Source of the DNA: Cymbomonas tetramitiformis
Taxonomy: Eukaryota > Chlorophyta > Pyramimonadophyceae > Pyramimonadales > Pyramimonadaceae
Assembly: GCA_001247695.2 (NCBI GenBank)
Contig: LGRX02035158.1
Coordinates: 62,001-126,000, forward strand
Direction: 5' to 3'
DNA length: 64,000 bases
Both the position numbers and the translations under genes were made by a program. Every line of letters begins with the position of its first letter. Position 1 is the stretch's first letter. Positions 42,297-52,184 of the stretch are shown here, piece after piece. The notes under the pieces are model-generated. The model was not told the origin of the DNA, searched no databases, and was given only the letters and a program-made list of their open reading frames with translations.

Positions 42297-44624
42297 CTAC
42301 TCGGGGTCAAAGTCCAGAGGAGCACCGTCACCACAATGTCCACGGTAGTAGCTTGCAGCACTGCTCTCCAGTGGGTCAGGCGGCCGGTGAACCACCGTCG
42401 CAGCACCCAGGGAGTGCAGTACTGCATCCAGAGTGACGGGGTCCAGCTCGGATATACCGGGGTAGATGCACAAGTCCCCCCTGCACAGCACAGGCTGCGG
42501 TGCAGCCCGACCCGATACCTGTACAGAGTCGATGTCATTGGCCGCCGTGTAGGCGGCTGCCCCCACACCCATGATCGAGATGAAAAGAATGAGGGAGACA
42601 AAGTAAGGAAAACCCCACGGGCCCGCGTGTGCGGGGAAGCCCCATGGCGGCTTGCCACATCCGTAGGTGCGGGAAGCACCACCAGACTCAGGCACGTGGG
42701 CTGCGGGCTCCGACGCATGATTGGCCGAGATGGCCGGAGCCCGCGGCTTGACGGCGAAGCTGCCGTCTGCAAAATCCTCGTAGTCGTCGGTGTCGTAGCC
42801 GGTCAAGTCAACCGGCGCAACCGCGGAGTGGTTGGCAGCGTCCACAACCCCCGCGAATTCACCGCCGGACTTCTCTGTGGTGGTCACCCGCGTCGATTGA
42901 AGGGACACGGGCGGGCCGTAGCCGTAGAGCTCCAGGAGCTCCTGCTCATTCTCCAAGACAGGCATAGCAGGGGCCGGCACGGCGGATGCCGATGCCGCCG
43001 CACCACCTGCCGGAACCTGCTCCTCCGGTGTGATACCTGCGCCTGCAGCGTCACACACCAGAGCCGAAGCCTGCGTCGCAATGCCCCCAGGTGGCGGGAA
43101 AGAGGCGTGAGTGTAATGTACCTTAGGCTCCACCGCCGCGTTGACCTCCGCCGCGAGGTCGTCCAGCCGCTGCAGGATGTCGTCACCGGACGTCTCCGCC
43201 ACCGGTGTCACCGCGTCAACGGAGAAGCCGTAGGCCGACACGTCGATGCCTCCCACAACGCCCCCGCACAGCACCGCTGGCGGACCGTACACCGTCGCCG
43301 CGCGGGCAAAGGCCTCAGCTCCATCATCCGCCGCCTCCTGAAAGACAGCACACATGGCGAGGGCATGCACGCCCTCCGCATCCTCGTCGTCGATGGGGAT
43401 ACAGAAAGCCGCGGCCGAGGTGGGGGAATGTTGGCGACCGCCAAGAGGGCAGTCGCGGTAGAAATGATAAAGGTCCTTACCGGTCTTCTTGCAGCGGGTA
43501 CACAGCGGCTTAGCCCGCTGCTCGTCACGATCGTAGCCCACCGCCGGTGGGGATTGGACCCCCATGCGGAAGCCCCGCGGTGACTGCCCGCGCTGCTGCT
43601 GCCGGCGCTGCCCGTGCTGCCGCTGCGGCGGATCCCGCTGCTGCTGCACCACCGGCGGAGCCGCCCCGCACTGCCGCTGTACCAGCTCGGTCAACTCCTT
43701 GATCTTGTCCAGAAGTACCTGGTGCTCGCTGCTGGTGAGCAGAGCCGACGCGCCACCACCTGCGGGCTTGGCCAGAACGGCCTTCCCCACGTCCGTCTGC
43801 GCCCATGCCTGATAAATCTCCACAACCAGAGAGCGCAGAGCACCGAGTGAAATCGCCGCGAGATCTGCCACCATGGGGTAACGCACCTTGACCGCGGCGT
43901 AGAATACCGGGTCAAGCCGGCTGTAGAGGCTGAGCTTCCTGGTGGCCTCGGTCGGGGTCCAGTCGGCGGCCTTGTTATCCCGCACCAAACGTTGTTCCCG
44001 AGCCAAGATCGGCTGCGGGTCAACGTTTGCGGGATAACTAAGCGCGGCATGCTCCTGCTGGAAGGACTCCCGCAACGCCACTGGTACGCTGCGCTTCACG
44101 ATGTCCACCAGCGCACGCCGTCCATCTCGGTCGGCAGACGCGTCCGTACCCGTAAGCCAGACGTGGGCGTTGCTGTGCTTCTCGATGATAAGCCCAAGCA
44201 CGTCGTACAGCAGGGCGTTCACCTTGCCCACCACCAAAGCCTGGGGGTCGTCAAGGTCGAACGAGACGAGGTCCAGCCCAGCGGACTCAAACTCCGTACG
44301 TAGCTGAACCACCACATCGGAGAGGAGACCCGCGTCAGAAGTGCCGCTGAAATAATGCTTCTTGTCGCCAAGGATATCCTCGCGGATACCCTTGGCCCAT
44401 GTCCGATGGAGCCGCCCCTTGTAGACCTCGTCCACAAGCCTGGACTGCTCCTGCAGATACTTCCTCGTCGCAACGTCGGCGTCGGTGTTGGAAGTAGGGT
44501 CGGGGCTCGCAATAGCCGGTGACCTAGCCGTCGGCGTGTTGCGAACCGCGTCAGTGAGCCTCAGCGAGGCGTCGATGTCGGAGTCCCTCGTGAGGGACCG
44601 TTTTGCTCTAGTGGATACACCCAT
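42297..44624 (-). CDS. Intact Gag-like protein of element III, knuckle and membrane segment
   Basis: I chose the ATG at 44624 (MGVSTRAKRSLT); the frame is open to 44870. About 775 residues, no stops. The first 340 residues are capsid-like (LLSDVVVQLRTEFESAG, YSRLDPVFYAAVKVRYP). A Gln/Arg-rich linker leads to the knuckle CTRCKKTGKDLYHFYRDC (C-x2-C-x8-H-x4-C). The C-terminal third is acidic, with VDLTGYDTDDYEDF, then RTYGCGKPPWGFPAHAG directly before a hydrophobic helix FVSLILFISIMGVGAAAY, and ends GAPLDFDPE. A membrane helix after the knuckle is not usual for copia Gag. An intact frame in a non-autonomous element suggests selection or recent insertion. Confidence 0.8.
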   Translation of the reverse strand: MGVSTRAKRSLTRDSDIDASLRLTDAVRNTPTARSPAIASPDPTSNTDADVATRKYLQEQSRLVDEVYKGRLHRTWAKGIREDILGDKKHYFSGTSDAGLLSDVVVQLRTEFESAGLDLVSFDLDDPQALVVGKVNALLYDVLGLIIEKHSNAHVWLTGTDASADRDGRRALVDIVKRSVPVALRESFQQEHAALSYPANVDPQPILAREQRLVRDNKAADWTPTEATRKLSLYSRLDPVFYAAVKVRYPMVADLAAISLGALRSLVVEIYQAWAQTDVGKAVLAKPAGGGASALLTSSEHQVLLDKIKELTELVQRQCGAAPPVVQQQRDPPQRQHGQRRQQQRGQSPRGFRMGVQSPPAVGYDRDEQRAKPLCTRCKKTGKDLYHFYRDCPLGGRQHSPTSAAAFCIPIDDEDAEGVHALAMCAVFQEAADDGAEAFARAATVYGPPAVLCGGVVGGIDVSAYGFSVDAVTPVAETSGDDILQRLDDLAAEVNAAVEPKVHYTHASFPPPGGIATQASALVCDAAGAGITPEEQVPAGGAAASASAVPAPAMPVLENEQELLELYGYGPPVSLQSTRVTTTEKSGGEFAGVVDAANHSAVAPVDLTGYDTDDYEDFADGSFAVKPRAPAISANHASEPAAHVPESGGASRTYGCGKPPWGFPAHAGPWGFPYFVSLILFISIMGVGAAAYTAANDIDSVQVSGRAAPQPVLCRGDLCIYPGISELDPVTLDAVLHSLGAATVVHRPPDPLESSAASYYRGHCGDGAPLDFDPE

Positions 44625-45023
44625 AATTCTGAAAGCCTGATGGGAGGTGGTACGCCGGGGCGCGTTCGGGTAATGTCGTGGGGAAGATGCGACGCCACAG
44701 TTACGGAAGGAGCGGTAGAGCCATGCGAGCGAGGGGCACTGGAAGACGTTGTCGAGGTCGAAGGTGCTCGAGCCACCAGCCCAAAAATCGGCAGCAAGCG
44801 GGATCAGGGCAAGCGTAATACCGTAAATGAACATTGCGTCGACTAGGTCCGGTCCAGGTCGAATCCCCATAGCTGCGGCTCAAAGACGCTCACCGCAAAC
44901 AGCTCATCTCAAAATTCCCGTGAGTCCCCAAACGCGCCGTCGCGCACCACCTCTCCAAGCGGCTGCTTTAGCCAATCATGGCCAAACTAGCTGTGGAATA
45001 TAGCGTGGAATGGGTCCACGACC

Positions 45024-45282
45024 TACTGGAATATCCCGGTTCAAGATATCAGACAGTCAGTGAACCAATATAGATAAACTCATATAAGAAATAAACCCTA
45101 AGCTAGATATACCCGGAACGGTCACGGAGTCGGAACGGTCTCGAGTCTAGCTACCTGTGACACTCGGTGTGTCACAGCACAGGCTTACGGATCAGTCACG
45201 GTCCAGTGTTGGCTACCTAGGAATCTGTCATAGGGGCCTGCACCGGGACTCCCGGTCAGGGCTGCCTATACAGATTTCAGCA
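45024..45282 (-). repeat. 5' LTR of element III
   Basis: Pairs with 41714-41972, same length. Followed on the plus side by the GTCGC duplication. Confidence 0.9.
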
Positions 45283-45287
45283 GTCGC

Positions 45288-46030
45288 CGTAGTCGGGATG
45301 AAGCTTGCGATGTTTGTTTGTCCGCCAGTGTGGCGAAGACAACAAGCTGGGGCGCGGGCTCGATGGTCTCGTCGATGAAAATTGCCCGAAGGCGAACCCA
45401 GAAACGGCGAGTGTCTGGGTCGCCGATCCCCTCCACGTGGAAACGCAGGCGCTGTCGTGCACAACGCCCATCATGCGGGTGCACGTGCGCAGACTCCTCG
45501 TAGAGGGCAAGAGCGGTGCCACGAAGGACTGAGGGGAGCACAACGTAGATGAGCTCGTTGAGGGTGAGGTGGTACTCAGAGTACTCGAAGTCCAGATCGA
45601 GCAGCTTCAAGATCTCGTCGCGTGAAATCGGACCAAAAACGTGGGAGAGGTTCGCCAGTAAGACCGCGAAGTCGCTCTCGGCCTCAGGTCCATCAAGGGT
45701 AATACCGACGTTGGACTTGAAGCCATGGGCACGTAAGAGCTTGGCCAACTCCTCGCCGTAGGAGAAGGCGTAGTCCAGCTTGTCGACGAATTCCGTACGC
45801 TGCGATGCACGGACAGGCGTAGAAACCCAGACGGAGCCGTCATGGTGGAACTCCGCAGAGGTGGCAGAGCGAGAGACCGGAGTAGGACGTGGCCTCAACG
45901 TTGACATGCGTACAATGGGGTCCAGCGGCTGCTCCCTCTGGGGACTCGCAGAGGAGGACCTGGAAGGAGTGCTGCCGGAATCCCGGGCAGCACGCAGACG
46001 GCTGCCAAGGGAAACGTGCTCGCCCGACAT
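45288..46030 (-). pseudogene. Element IV gag, N-terminal part
   Basis: Starts at the ATG at 46030 (MSGEHVSLGSRL). It has a Ser/Pro/Arg-rich start, then a helical capsid-like part (FVDKLDYAFSYGEELAKLL, DEILKLLDLDFEYSEYH, FWVRLRAIFIDETIE). It is cut by element III at 45287. No family beyond Gag-like is claimed. Confidence 0.6.
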
Positions 46031-46278
46031 CGCTGGAAGGGTGTAGTACGGAATGTTGGTGTTGCGGCGCGAAGTGTACGCGCAATCAAGGGGAAGTGTC
46101 TCCCTTGCCAGATGAGCGGTGCCAGTGGGGCACGCGGAAAGCAGATGTTGAATAAAGAGCGAGGAGCTCAGTCAGATTGGCGTGAGCGTGCGTCACGGAG
46201 AACCGCAAAATGCTGCGGGATCAAAGAAACAACGGGAGCCAACAAGCGACCACTGACCGGTGGAAAGGACCGATAACC

Positions 46279-46543
46279 TGAAAGAGACAGTGAAATAAAT
46301 ATATAACGGTGATACTGAATATATATATATATATATGCACTGAACTCCTAAAGTGATGCACAGCTGGACAGTGGCAAACAGGCCGGCTATCACTGCAGTC
46401 TAAGATGAGATAATAGAATACGGAGAGTGTTTTATTGTCGGAGAGCAAAGCCCGCAGTCTAACTTGGAACCTCAGATCGAGGGGTGACAAATGAGGGCAG
46501 AGGTGCCCCCCAGTGTGGGGGGCCAAAGTCTCTGTCCCCATGA
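46279..46543 (-). repeat. 5' LTR of element IV
   Basis: Pairs with 40437-40695, with a longer TA run. The primer site GGTTATCGGTCC lies at 46267-46278 on the minus strand. Confidence 0.9.
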
Positions 46544-46548
46544 AGCAT

Positions 46549-47338
46549 GCCGCATGCTCAGCAGAGTAGGCGGCCCTTCTTGTCATGTTGCTTGTTGTTG
46601 CCGCCATGCATCGTACGTGCACTGCTTTGTGGTGATCTTTGAGTGTTGCACCGGCCGGATTTGGCATTCGCATATGTGTCATATGTGTCATGCAAGCTGG
46701 GATATGTAGCCGCAGCCGATTAGAAAATTGCTAGTCGAATCTACAATCTTTAAATTCCAGCATCTTCCGAACCGCGAGCTTCGAATAGAATGTTCGAAAC
46801 GAAAAAAACTTTTCCATCGCATTGCTTGCCGCCTGGTATCTAATTATGAATTATGATTCCAGCTCCCTCTGTTCTTCAGTTGCCTGCTTGCATGACTTGG
46901 ACTACATCTACAGGACTACAGCGGACTCATGACTTCGTCATTATTCTCAGCGTAAATGTTGTATTATTATTATTATTATGAAAATGTACCGAGGCGCGAG
47001 GGCACGGGCATAGGATATTTTTTCGAATGCCCGCGGCATTCAAAGATTCGGACAACAGCGAATCAGGAGGCTCAGGCTGGACTAAACTCGTCGTTCAACG
47101 AGAGGGCTTGACTATTAAAAGCCCTGGGAAACCACACCATATTCGCTCGTCGCCCCGAGGGTGCCTGATATTGTTTCAATACGAGCGGCTGCGATCTTAC
47201 AGATCATTTAGTAAGCGGCTCAGATAAAGCGATCCGCTCCTCCTCCCCCCGTAATTGGCGTCGTCAACGGGGCCAACGCGTCAAGAACAACCGGAAGGGC
47301 GACATGGACTTTGAGAAAGCTCCACGTTCAGCCATCCC
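46549..47338. other. Border between the DIRS remains and the cyclophilin promoter; no gene
   Basis: The recombinase frame may continue a few codons after 46549 but is not recognisable. A TTA run lies at about 46964-46980. No supported coding sequence. Confidence 0.5.
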
Positions 47339-47345
47339 TATAAAA
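47339..47345 (+). promoter_or_regulatory. Probable TATA box of the cyclophilin gene
   Basis: TATAAAA lies 93 bp before the ATG at 47438, followed by a CA-rich leader without ATG. This fits a core promoter with a short 5' untranslated region. Confidence 0.55.
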
Positions 47346-47437
47346 CAAAACGCACCTGAATCCTCACCAATACCCGCCAATACCAACAAAACTTTCTTCT
47401 TTACAAAGTCACTACCTCCTAAGTTACTACTATCAAA

Positions 47438-48592
47438 ATGGCAAATCCCATTGTAAGTAGCATGAGTTTGTGCCCTTGAATATTTTGCTTAGCGTGTCAC
47501 GTCCTAACTTCAGTAGTGCTACAGGTTTTCTTTGACATCACCGCTGACAACCAGCCCCTTGGACGCGTCACAATGACGGTCAGTCACCTCAACATGGCTT
47601 AACCCACCCGTTACAGACATGCTTAGTTTATATGTGCAGATCGCTTTTATGTTCTTTATGCGTTTCTCAAAGGTCGATCTAGTAGCGTTGCTGGAGCTAA
47701 CAGATCGTTCTTATCTTTCCTCCCGATCTGTTCAGCTTAGGGCCGATGTTGTCCCCAACACCGCCGAGAACTTCAGATGCCTTTGCACAGGTACTTGTTG
47801 CCTGCGGGTTGTTTTGTACCCCTGTCACTTCCGTTTTGTTATTGTGCTTGACCTCTGCTCTTTCTTTACAATAGGCGAGAAGGGTGTTGGCAAGTCTGGC
47901 AAACCCCTGCACTTCAAGGGCAGCAAGTTTCACCGTGTGATCCAGAATTTCATGTGCCAGGTATCACCCCAACATAACTTTTTCACTCAGTTGTTGGTTC
48001 CACCACCCAAGCGACAACGCCTGTTCTATACACGGTGTTCAGCCTTCGTGATCTTGCTTCGTTATGTTCTGACAGGGAGGTGACTTCACTGCTGGCAACG
48101 GCACCGGTGGTGAGAGCATTTACGGTAGCAAGTTCAAGGATGAGAACTTCACCCTGAAGCACACTGGGCCTGGTATGTAGTTTCTTGTGTTCCTTGTCAT
48201 CTTGCGCTTTGTCAGTGAATATTTAGTGAAGATATTTATGCTTCTTTCTATACGGTTGGCAGGCATCCTCTCCATGGCCAACGCCGGACCCAACACCAAC
48301 GGCTCGCAGTTCTTCTTGTGCACTGTCCCTACCCCTTGGTTGGATGGCAAGCACTGCGTGTTTGGCAGCGTCACCGACGGCATGGATGTTGTCCGTAAGG
48401 TCGAGAGCTTCGGCAGTGGCGACGTAAGTTCTCTTTGATCGCCCGCAAGTAATTATTGCTTCCTCTTGTGTCCACCAGGATGCGCTGCAGTTTAAGGGTA
48501 CTTTATCTTACGCAGACTGCTAATATTTTTTATGACTACAGGGAAGGACTTCCAAGAACATCGTAATTGCGGATTGCGGGCAACTGTCTTAA
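47438..48592 (+). CDS. Cyclophilin-type peptidyl-prolyl isomerase, seven exons
   Basis: Exons 47438-47452, 47525-47578, 47736-47790, 47875-47960, 48076-48172, 48263-48423 and 48542-48592 join with GT-AG borders into 172 codons, ending TAA. The protein catalyses cis-trans isomerisation of peptidyl-proline bonds and assists folding; with no signal peptide it should be cytosolic or nuclear. Cyclosporin-site residues are present: [23 protein letters not shown], then W and H in [11 protein letters not shown]. The KSGKPLH insertion marks the divergent-loop type of plants, algae and some other eukaryotes. Introns are 72-157 nt. This is the one intact host gene of the window. Confidence 0.95.
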
Positions 48593-49400
48593 AGATCTGA
48601 GAGTCCTATCAGCTTCCCCTTCACTTTAGAGGGAAGTGCAGAAGATCTGCAGCCTTTTTTTTTCCCCTGTGGAGTCCAACACGTAGCTACAACCTACCTA
48701 CTTTACCCGATTTGGCTGTGGTAACAGAGCCAATGCGCTTAAAATAATGTGTCTTTACACCTTAGAAAGAGGTGTTTGGGCTTTCTATTTTACTTGAAGG
48801 AAGAGGTGAATAGAAGTAGATAAAGAACAAAGTATGTATGTACGATCTCAATGTAAGAAGTGACTTGTGAGTGTCACAGTGCCCAACGATTTGGCCGTCA
48901 TGTTGTTCATCAAGGTGGAAACATCGCAACGAGGCTAATATTGTACAATTAAGCGACGTGCTGTGTGTGATAGTTACCTGATGTTCTTTAGAGGACTGAG
49001 AAGTTTTTTGAAGAGGATATTCCTGGTAGAAGCAGGAGATTAGGTAAGGGGTGATCATAGGCACGCAATTAATTATTCAACTAAAATTAATATTGACAGA
49101 AAAGGTGGCGGAACCTTCTCTTCATCAATGGATCTGTACGATAGTTTGGAACCTACTTGAGAACACACAACTCCTGCCATGTAACAAGAGAGGACCATCA
49201 TTGTCGGTAATAGACTACTCCCCCACTTTATATTTTGAGTACAAACAAAAACTCGAAGAATCAGGGAGTTATATCCGATTCCGCTGATTTGGGAGCAGAA
49301 CAGGCTCTTGAATTGCACCGTACAACTTGACAAATGGTTTAGTGCATTACTATCGGGATTTATCATATAATGAGGGGCTGAGAGGGTATGTACAGTCAAG
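48593..49400. other. Cyclophilin 3' region; no gene
   Basis: A T-run at 48656-48664 and AT-rich sequence follow the stop codon. I find no polyadenylation signal that I would place with confidence and no coding region. Confidence 0.4.
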
Positions 49401-49426
49401 AAATTTTGTGAAAATACTGTATACAT

Positions 49427-49757
49427 GTGGTGCTTCTATTGACCCCTTTGACTACCACTACCTTGTCTGTAACCGGCGTGGATGGGCTATCATGGCACAT
49501 CATGCCGTTATTCGTGATGTGTTGGCATCTATGCTGAAGCAAGTCTTGGATCCAGCCTTTGTCGTCGTGGAGGATCATCGCAATCATCATGGTTATTCAC
49601 CTGATAGGAAGCCCGACATCACAATGCTTGACCACGATGAACGAGGCAGACATATCGCGAGTGACGTGAGCCTTGCATTCCCTTGTTGTGCCTCATATGT
49701 GGACCGGGCTGCTCCGGGATCCCATGCAGCGTTCACCCATGTTGATAATCATGACTA
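49427..49757 (+). pseudogene. RLE-type non-LTR retrotransposon fragment (plus copy)
   Basis: A partial copy, in opposite orientation, of the C-terminal part at 50320-50030. Motifs are CGASIDPFDYHYLVCNRRG and KPDITMLDHDERGRHI. It lacks everything upstream and the frame breaks near 49690. Confidence 0.65.
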
Positions 49758-50646
49758 GCCCTGCAAGCAATTCCGTAGCCCTGCGAGCCGTGCAAGGCAA
49801 CCCCTATCCGCTGCAACCAATAGGTCGAAAAGCTCCGCGTGCTCCATGTTGCATCCTCCTCCTCCTGAAACATTCGGTCTTGCCTGCGCTGTACACACAT
49901 GTCGAAGAACTTCCGCGCTGATTTCCCCAAACCTCCAAAAGACTCCATCGCAAAAGGCACAAGCGTGTGAGGCCACATTGGTCCGTACAATGCCCTCTTG
50001 GCTCGCTCATGTACCGCCGCTGCCCTCAGCGGCTCCCGAGCAGCCCGGTCTACATACGAGGCACAACAAGGGAATGCAAGTAGGTTCACGTCAATCACGA
50101 TATGCCTGCCTCGTCCATCATGGTTGAGCACTGTGATATCGGGCTTCCAATCAGGCGAATACCCATGATGATTGCGATCCTCCACGATGACAAAGGCTGG
50201 ATCAAAGACTTGCTTCAGCATAGATGCCAAAACATTACGAACGGCATGATGTGCCGTGATAGCCCATCCACGCCGGTTACAGATAAGGTAGTGGTAGCCA
50301 AAGGGGTCAATAGAAGCACCACATACACATGTGTGCACACCAGCTAGAATGGGCATCGGGTCACCCAAATTCAAAGCCAAGTGGGTGGCAGCCGAAAAGA
50401 AGGCGACGCGGGGATGGCTGCCAAGTGAGCAGTGGCGCCACGTTGGGAAAGGGAAAGCAACCGAGCTCGAGAGGCAGGCGCAGCTTGGTCAATTAAATCA
50501 AGCCAGTCCGATCCGTTGACGACCGCAGGAAGGTCCTTCTGCAACATAATTTTGGGCTGCGCAAAGAGACCCCACCCAAGCTCTGAATCCAACTCGGGCC
50601 AAACCACTGACGGGAAGGGATGATCATCTCTCCGGGCCTCGGCCAC
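49733..50646 (-). pseudogene. RLE-type non-LTR retrotransposon fragment, C-terminal endonuclease region
   Basis: Two minus frames (50646-50371, then 50380-49733) are collinear with a one-base shift. The second has a Cys/His cluster, CVCGASIDPFGYHYLICNRR followed by HHAV, then KPDITVLNHDGRGRHIVIDV, which fits the PD-(D/E)xK core of restriction-like endonucleases found at the C-terminus of early-branching non-LTR retrotransposons. In such elements the domain nicks the target to prime reverse transcription. The RT part is absent, so it is 5'-truncated. Confidence 0.65.
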
Positions 50647-50710
50647 TCAGTTGTGCGAAGTGCCAAGCGCATGTAGTGAGGAATAAAGGCTTTGTTCCAA
50701 CCTCCCCTCA

Positions 50711-51457
50711 ATACATATGTAACAAACGCGTGCTTCTCGTGGTACCGAAGCCGGGTTTGTCCAGTTGGTGACAGGCGTGACAGTTATGACGAGTATGACA
50801 GACCTCGCACGTAATGACTGCTCGAGAGTAGCAGACTTGGTGAAGAAGATATGGTCACTGTGAGATGACCGTGAAGTGATAAGAAGATATGACAGTTACA
50901 ATGTTGCCACTGACGTGTCAGTCAGAAGATGGGGAACGGTAACATCACTAAAGCTGGCATAGAATAGTGACATTCTATTGGTAGATGAAGATTTCAGGGC
51001 GGAAGCCTGTTACAGTTTTTGCAGATGTGACATTGACTTGAGAATAAGTAGGCCCTGACCGCAGGTCAGGACTAGTGGACTCATTATGCCTTCGCAAGTG
51101 CTAGGTGGCTGTTATTATTCGCGTGCCAAGTGCTAGACTGCTAAGACAGCTCTGCTCACAGTTTTGTACAATAATTCGTACCTTTGGTGATTTTGTTAAT
51201 CTTTTGATGAATATGTCATACTGCTGTTTTTATCTTTTTACAAAACAATAATGTCCTGCGTGGAGCGGCTTTTTATTTCGATACGAATTCAGAAGCAAGA
51301 GGCTCTTTGGCGACAAGTCGACAGCAGTCAAGGACAGCGGATTCGGGAGACAGGCGACTCCAGGGACACCCTCGGTGTACTGGCGGACCCTTTTTCCTTT
51401 GACATTTGGTGGTGCTTACACACGGAAAGACTCACGGCGGCTGCGACAGCGAATCAG
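50711..51457. other. Spacer; no gene recognised
   Basis: Short degenerate repeats of GTGACAG-type sequence around 50760-50960. No supported coding region. Confidence 0.35.
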
Positions 51458-51970
51458 CAGTTAATTACTGTCCTAATGAGTGGTTTCTTATCTTGTGGTT
51501 CCTCTAGCTTGGCCACCTTGTCTGACAGTGAATCCAGGGACACCCATGGTGTACTGGCCTATATCTAAGCGGGTGTGTCACTAGAAGGTAATCAGCAGCG
51601 GCATCAGCCTGCACAGTGGCGGCGACAACGAATCGGCAGTTAATTACTATCCTAATGAGTGGTTTCTTATCCTGTGGTTCCTCTAGCTTGGCCACCTTGT
51701 CTGACAGTGAATCCAGGGACACCCATGGTGTACTGGCCTATCTCTAAGCGGGTGTGTCACTAGAAGGTAATCAGCAGCGGCATCAGCCTGGACAGTGGCG
51801 GCGACAGCGAATCAGCAGTCAATTACTATCCTAATGAGTGGTTTCTTATCCTGTGGTTCCTCTAGCTTGGCCACCTTGCCTGACAGTGAATCCAGGGACA
51901 CCCATGGTGTACTGGCCTATCTCTAAGCGGGTGTGTCACTAGAAGGTAATCAGCAGCGGCATCAGCCTGA
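51458..51970. repeat. 179-bp tandem repeat, about three copies
   Basis: TTAATTACTGTCCTAATGAG or a variant starts at 51460, 51639 and 51818. Each copy includes CTCTAGCTTGGCCACCTTG and GGGTGTGTCACTAGAAGG. It lies just upstream of the gag at 52185 and could be part of a retrotransposon leader or LTR; no paired LTR is in the window. Confidence 0.8.
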
Positions 51971-52184
51971 AATGCAGCGAGTGGGTCAACTCTTTATATT
52001 ATGTACACAGCAAAGACTGCTCTGGCAACGGTGTCTAGTGAATCCAGGGGTACTCAGTACACTGGCTCAGCTTAGAACACCGTTGATTACCTTGGAAATA
52101 TTGGTGGATTAGCGTTCAGCCCTTCTTCTTTCCTCTTACAGCTCTTGGCGACTTTAGACCTGCGAACTTGAGGCTAAGTTTCTG

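Larger units (their letters stand above)
41709..45287 (-). mobile_element. Gag-only LTR retrotransposon (element III)
   Basis: LTRs of 259 bp at 41714-41972 and 45024-45282 differ at about three positions. The target duplication GTCGC lies at 41709-41713 and 45283-45287. In the minus orientation the LTR starts TGCTG and ends CAGTA, the primer site is GGTCGTGGACC, and the polypurine tract is GGGGTGGTG. It encodes one intact Gag (44624-42297) and nothing else. It lies inside the element IV gag. Confidence 0.92.
40432..46548 (-). mobile_element. Gag-only LTR retrotransposon (element IV), containing element III
   Basis: LTRs lie at 40437-40695 and 46279-46543 (the right copy is 6 bp longer in a TA run). 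The target duplication is AGCAT (40432-40436, 46544-46548). In the minus orientation the LTR starts TCATGGGG and ends TTTCA; the primer site is GGTTATCGGTCC and the polypurine tract GAGGTGGTG. Gag lies at 46030-45288 and 41708-40892, split by element III. No pol genes. Confidence 0.88.
1..46600 (+). mobile_element. Decayed DIRS-type (tyrosine recombinase) retrotransposon, opened by nested insertions
   Basis: Three pieces follow the DIRS/Ngaro order on the plus strand: a gag with a CCHC knuckle (161-979), RT-RNase H (about 1184-2880) and a tyrosine recombinase in three segments (8193-8562, 11634-11763, 39813-40436). The recombinase segments join across insertions whose target duplications I can see, so they are one gene. 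That gag-RT and recombinase belong to the same element is inferred from order, strand and family architecture. The left end lies at or before position 1 and the right end is not defined; 46600 is approximate. All coding parts carry frameshifts or substitutions, so the element is dead. Confidence 0.55.

Noticed and set aside
42336..43583. 415-codon plus-strand frame
   Set aside because: It is antisense to the intact Gag of element III, is Arg/His-rich and has no domain. The open frame results from high GC and codon bias of the Gag strand.
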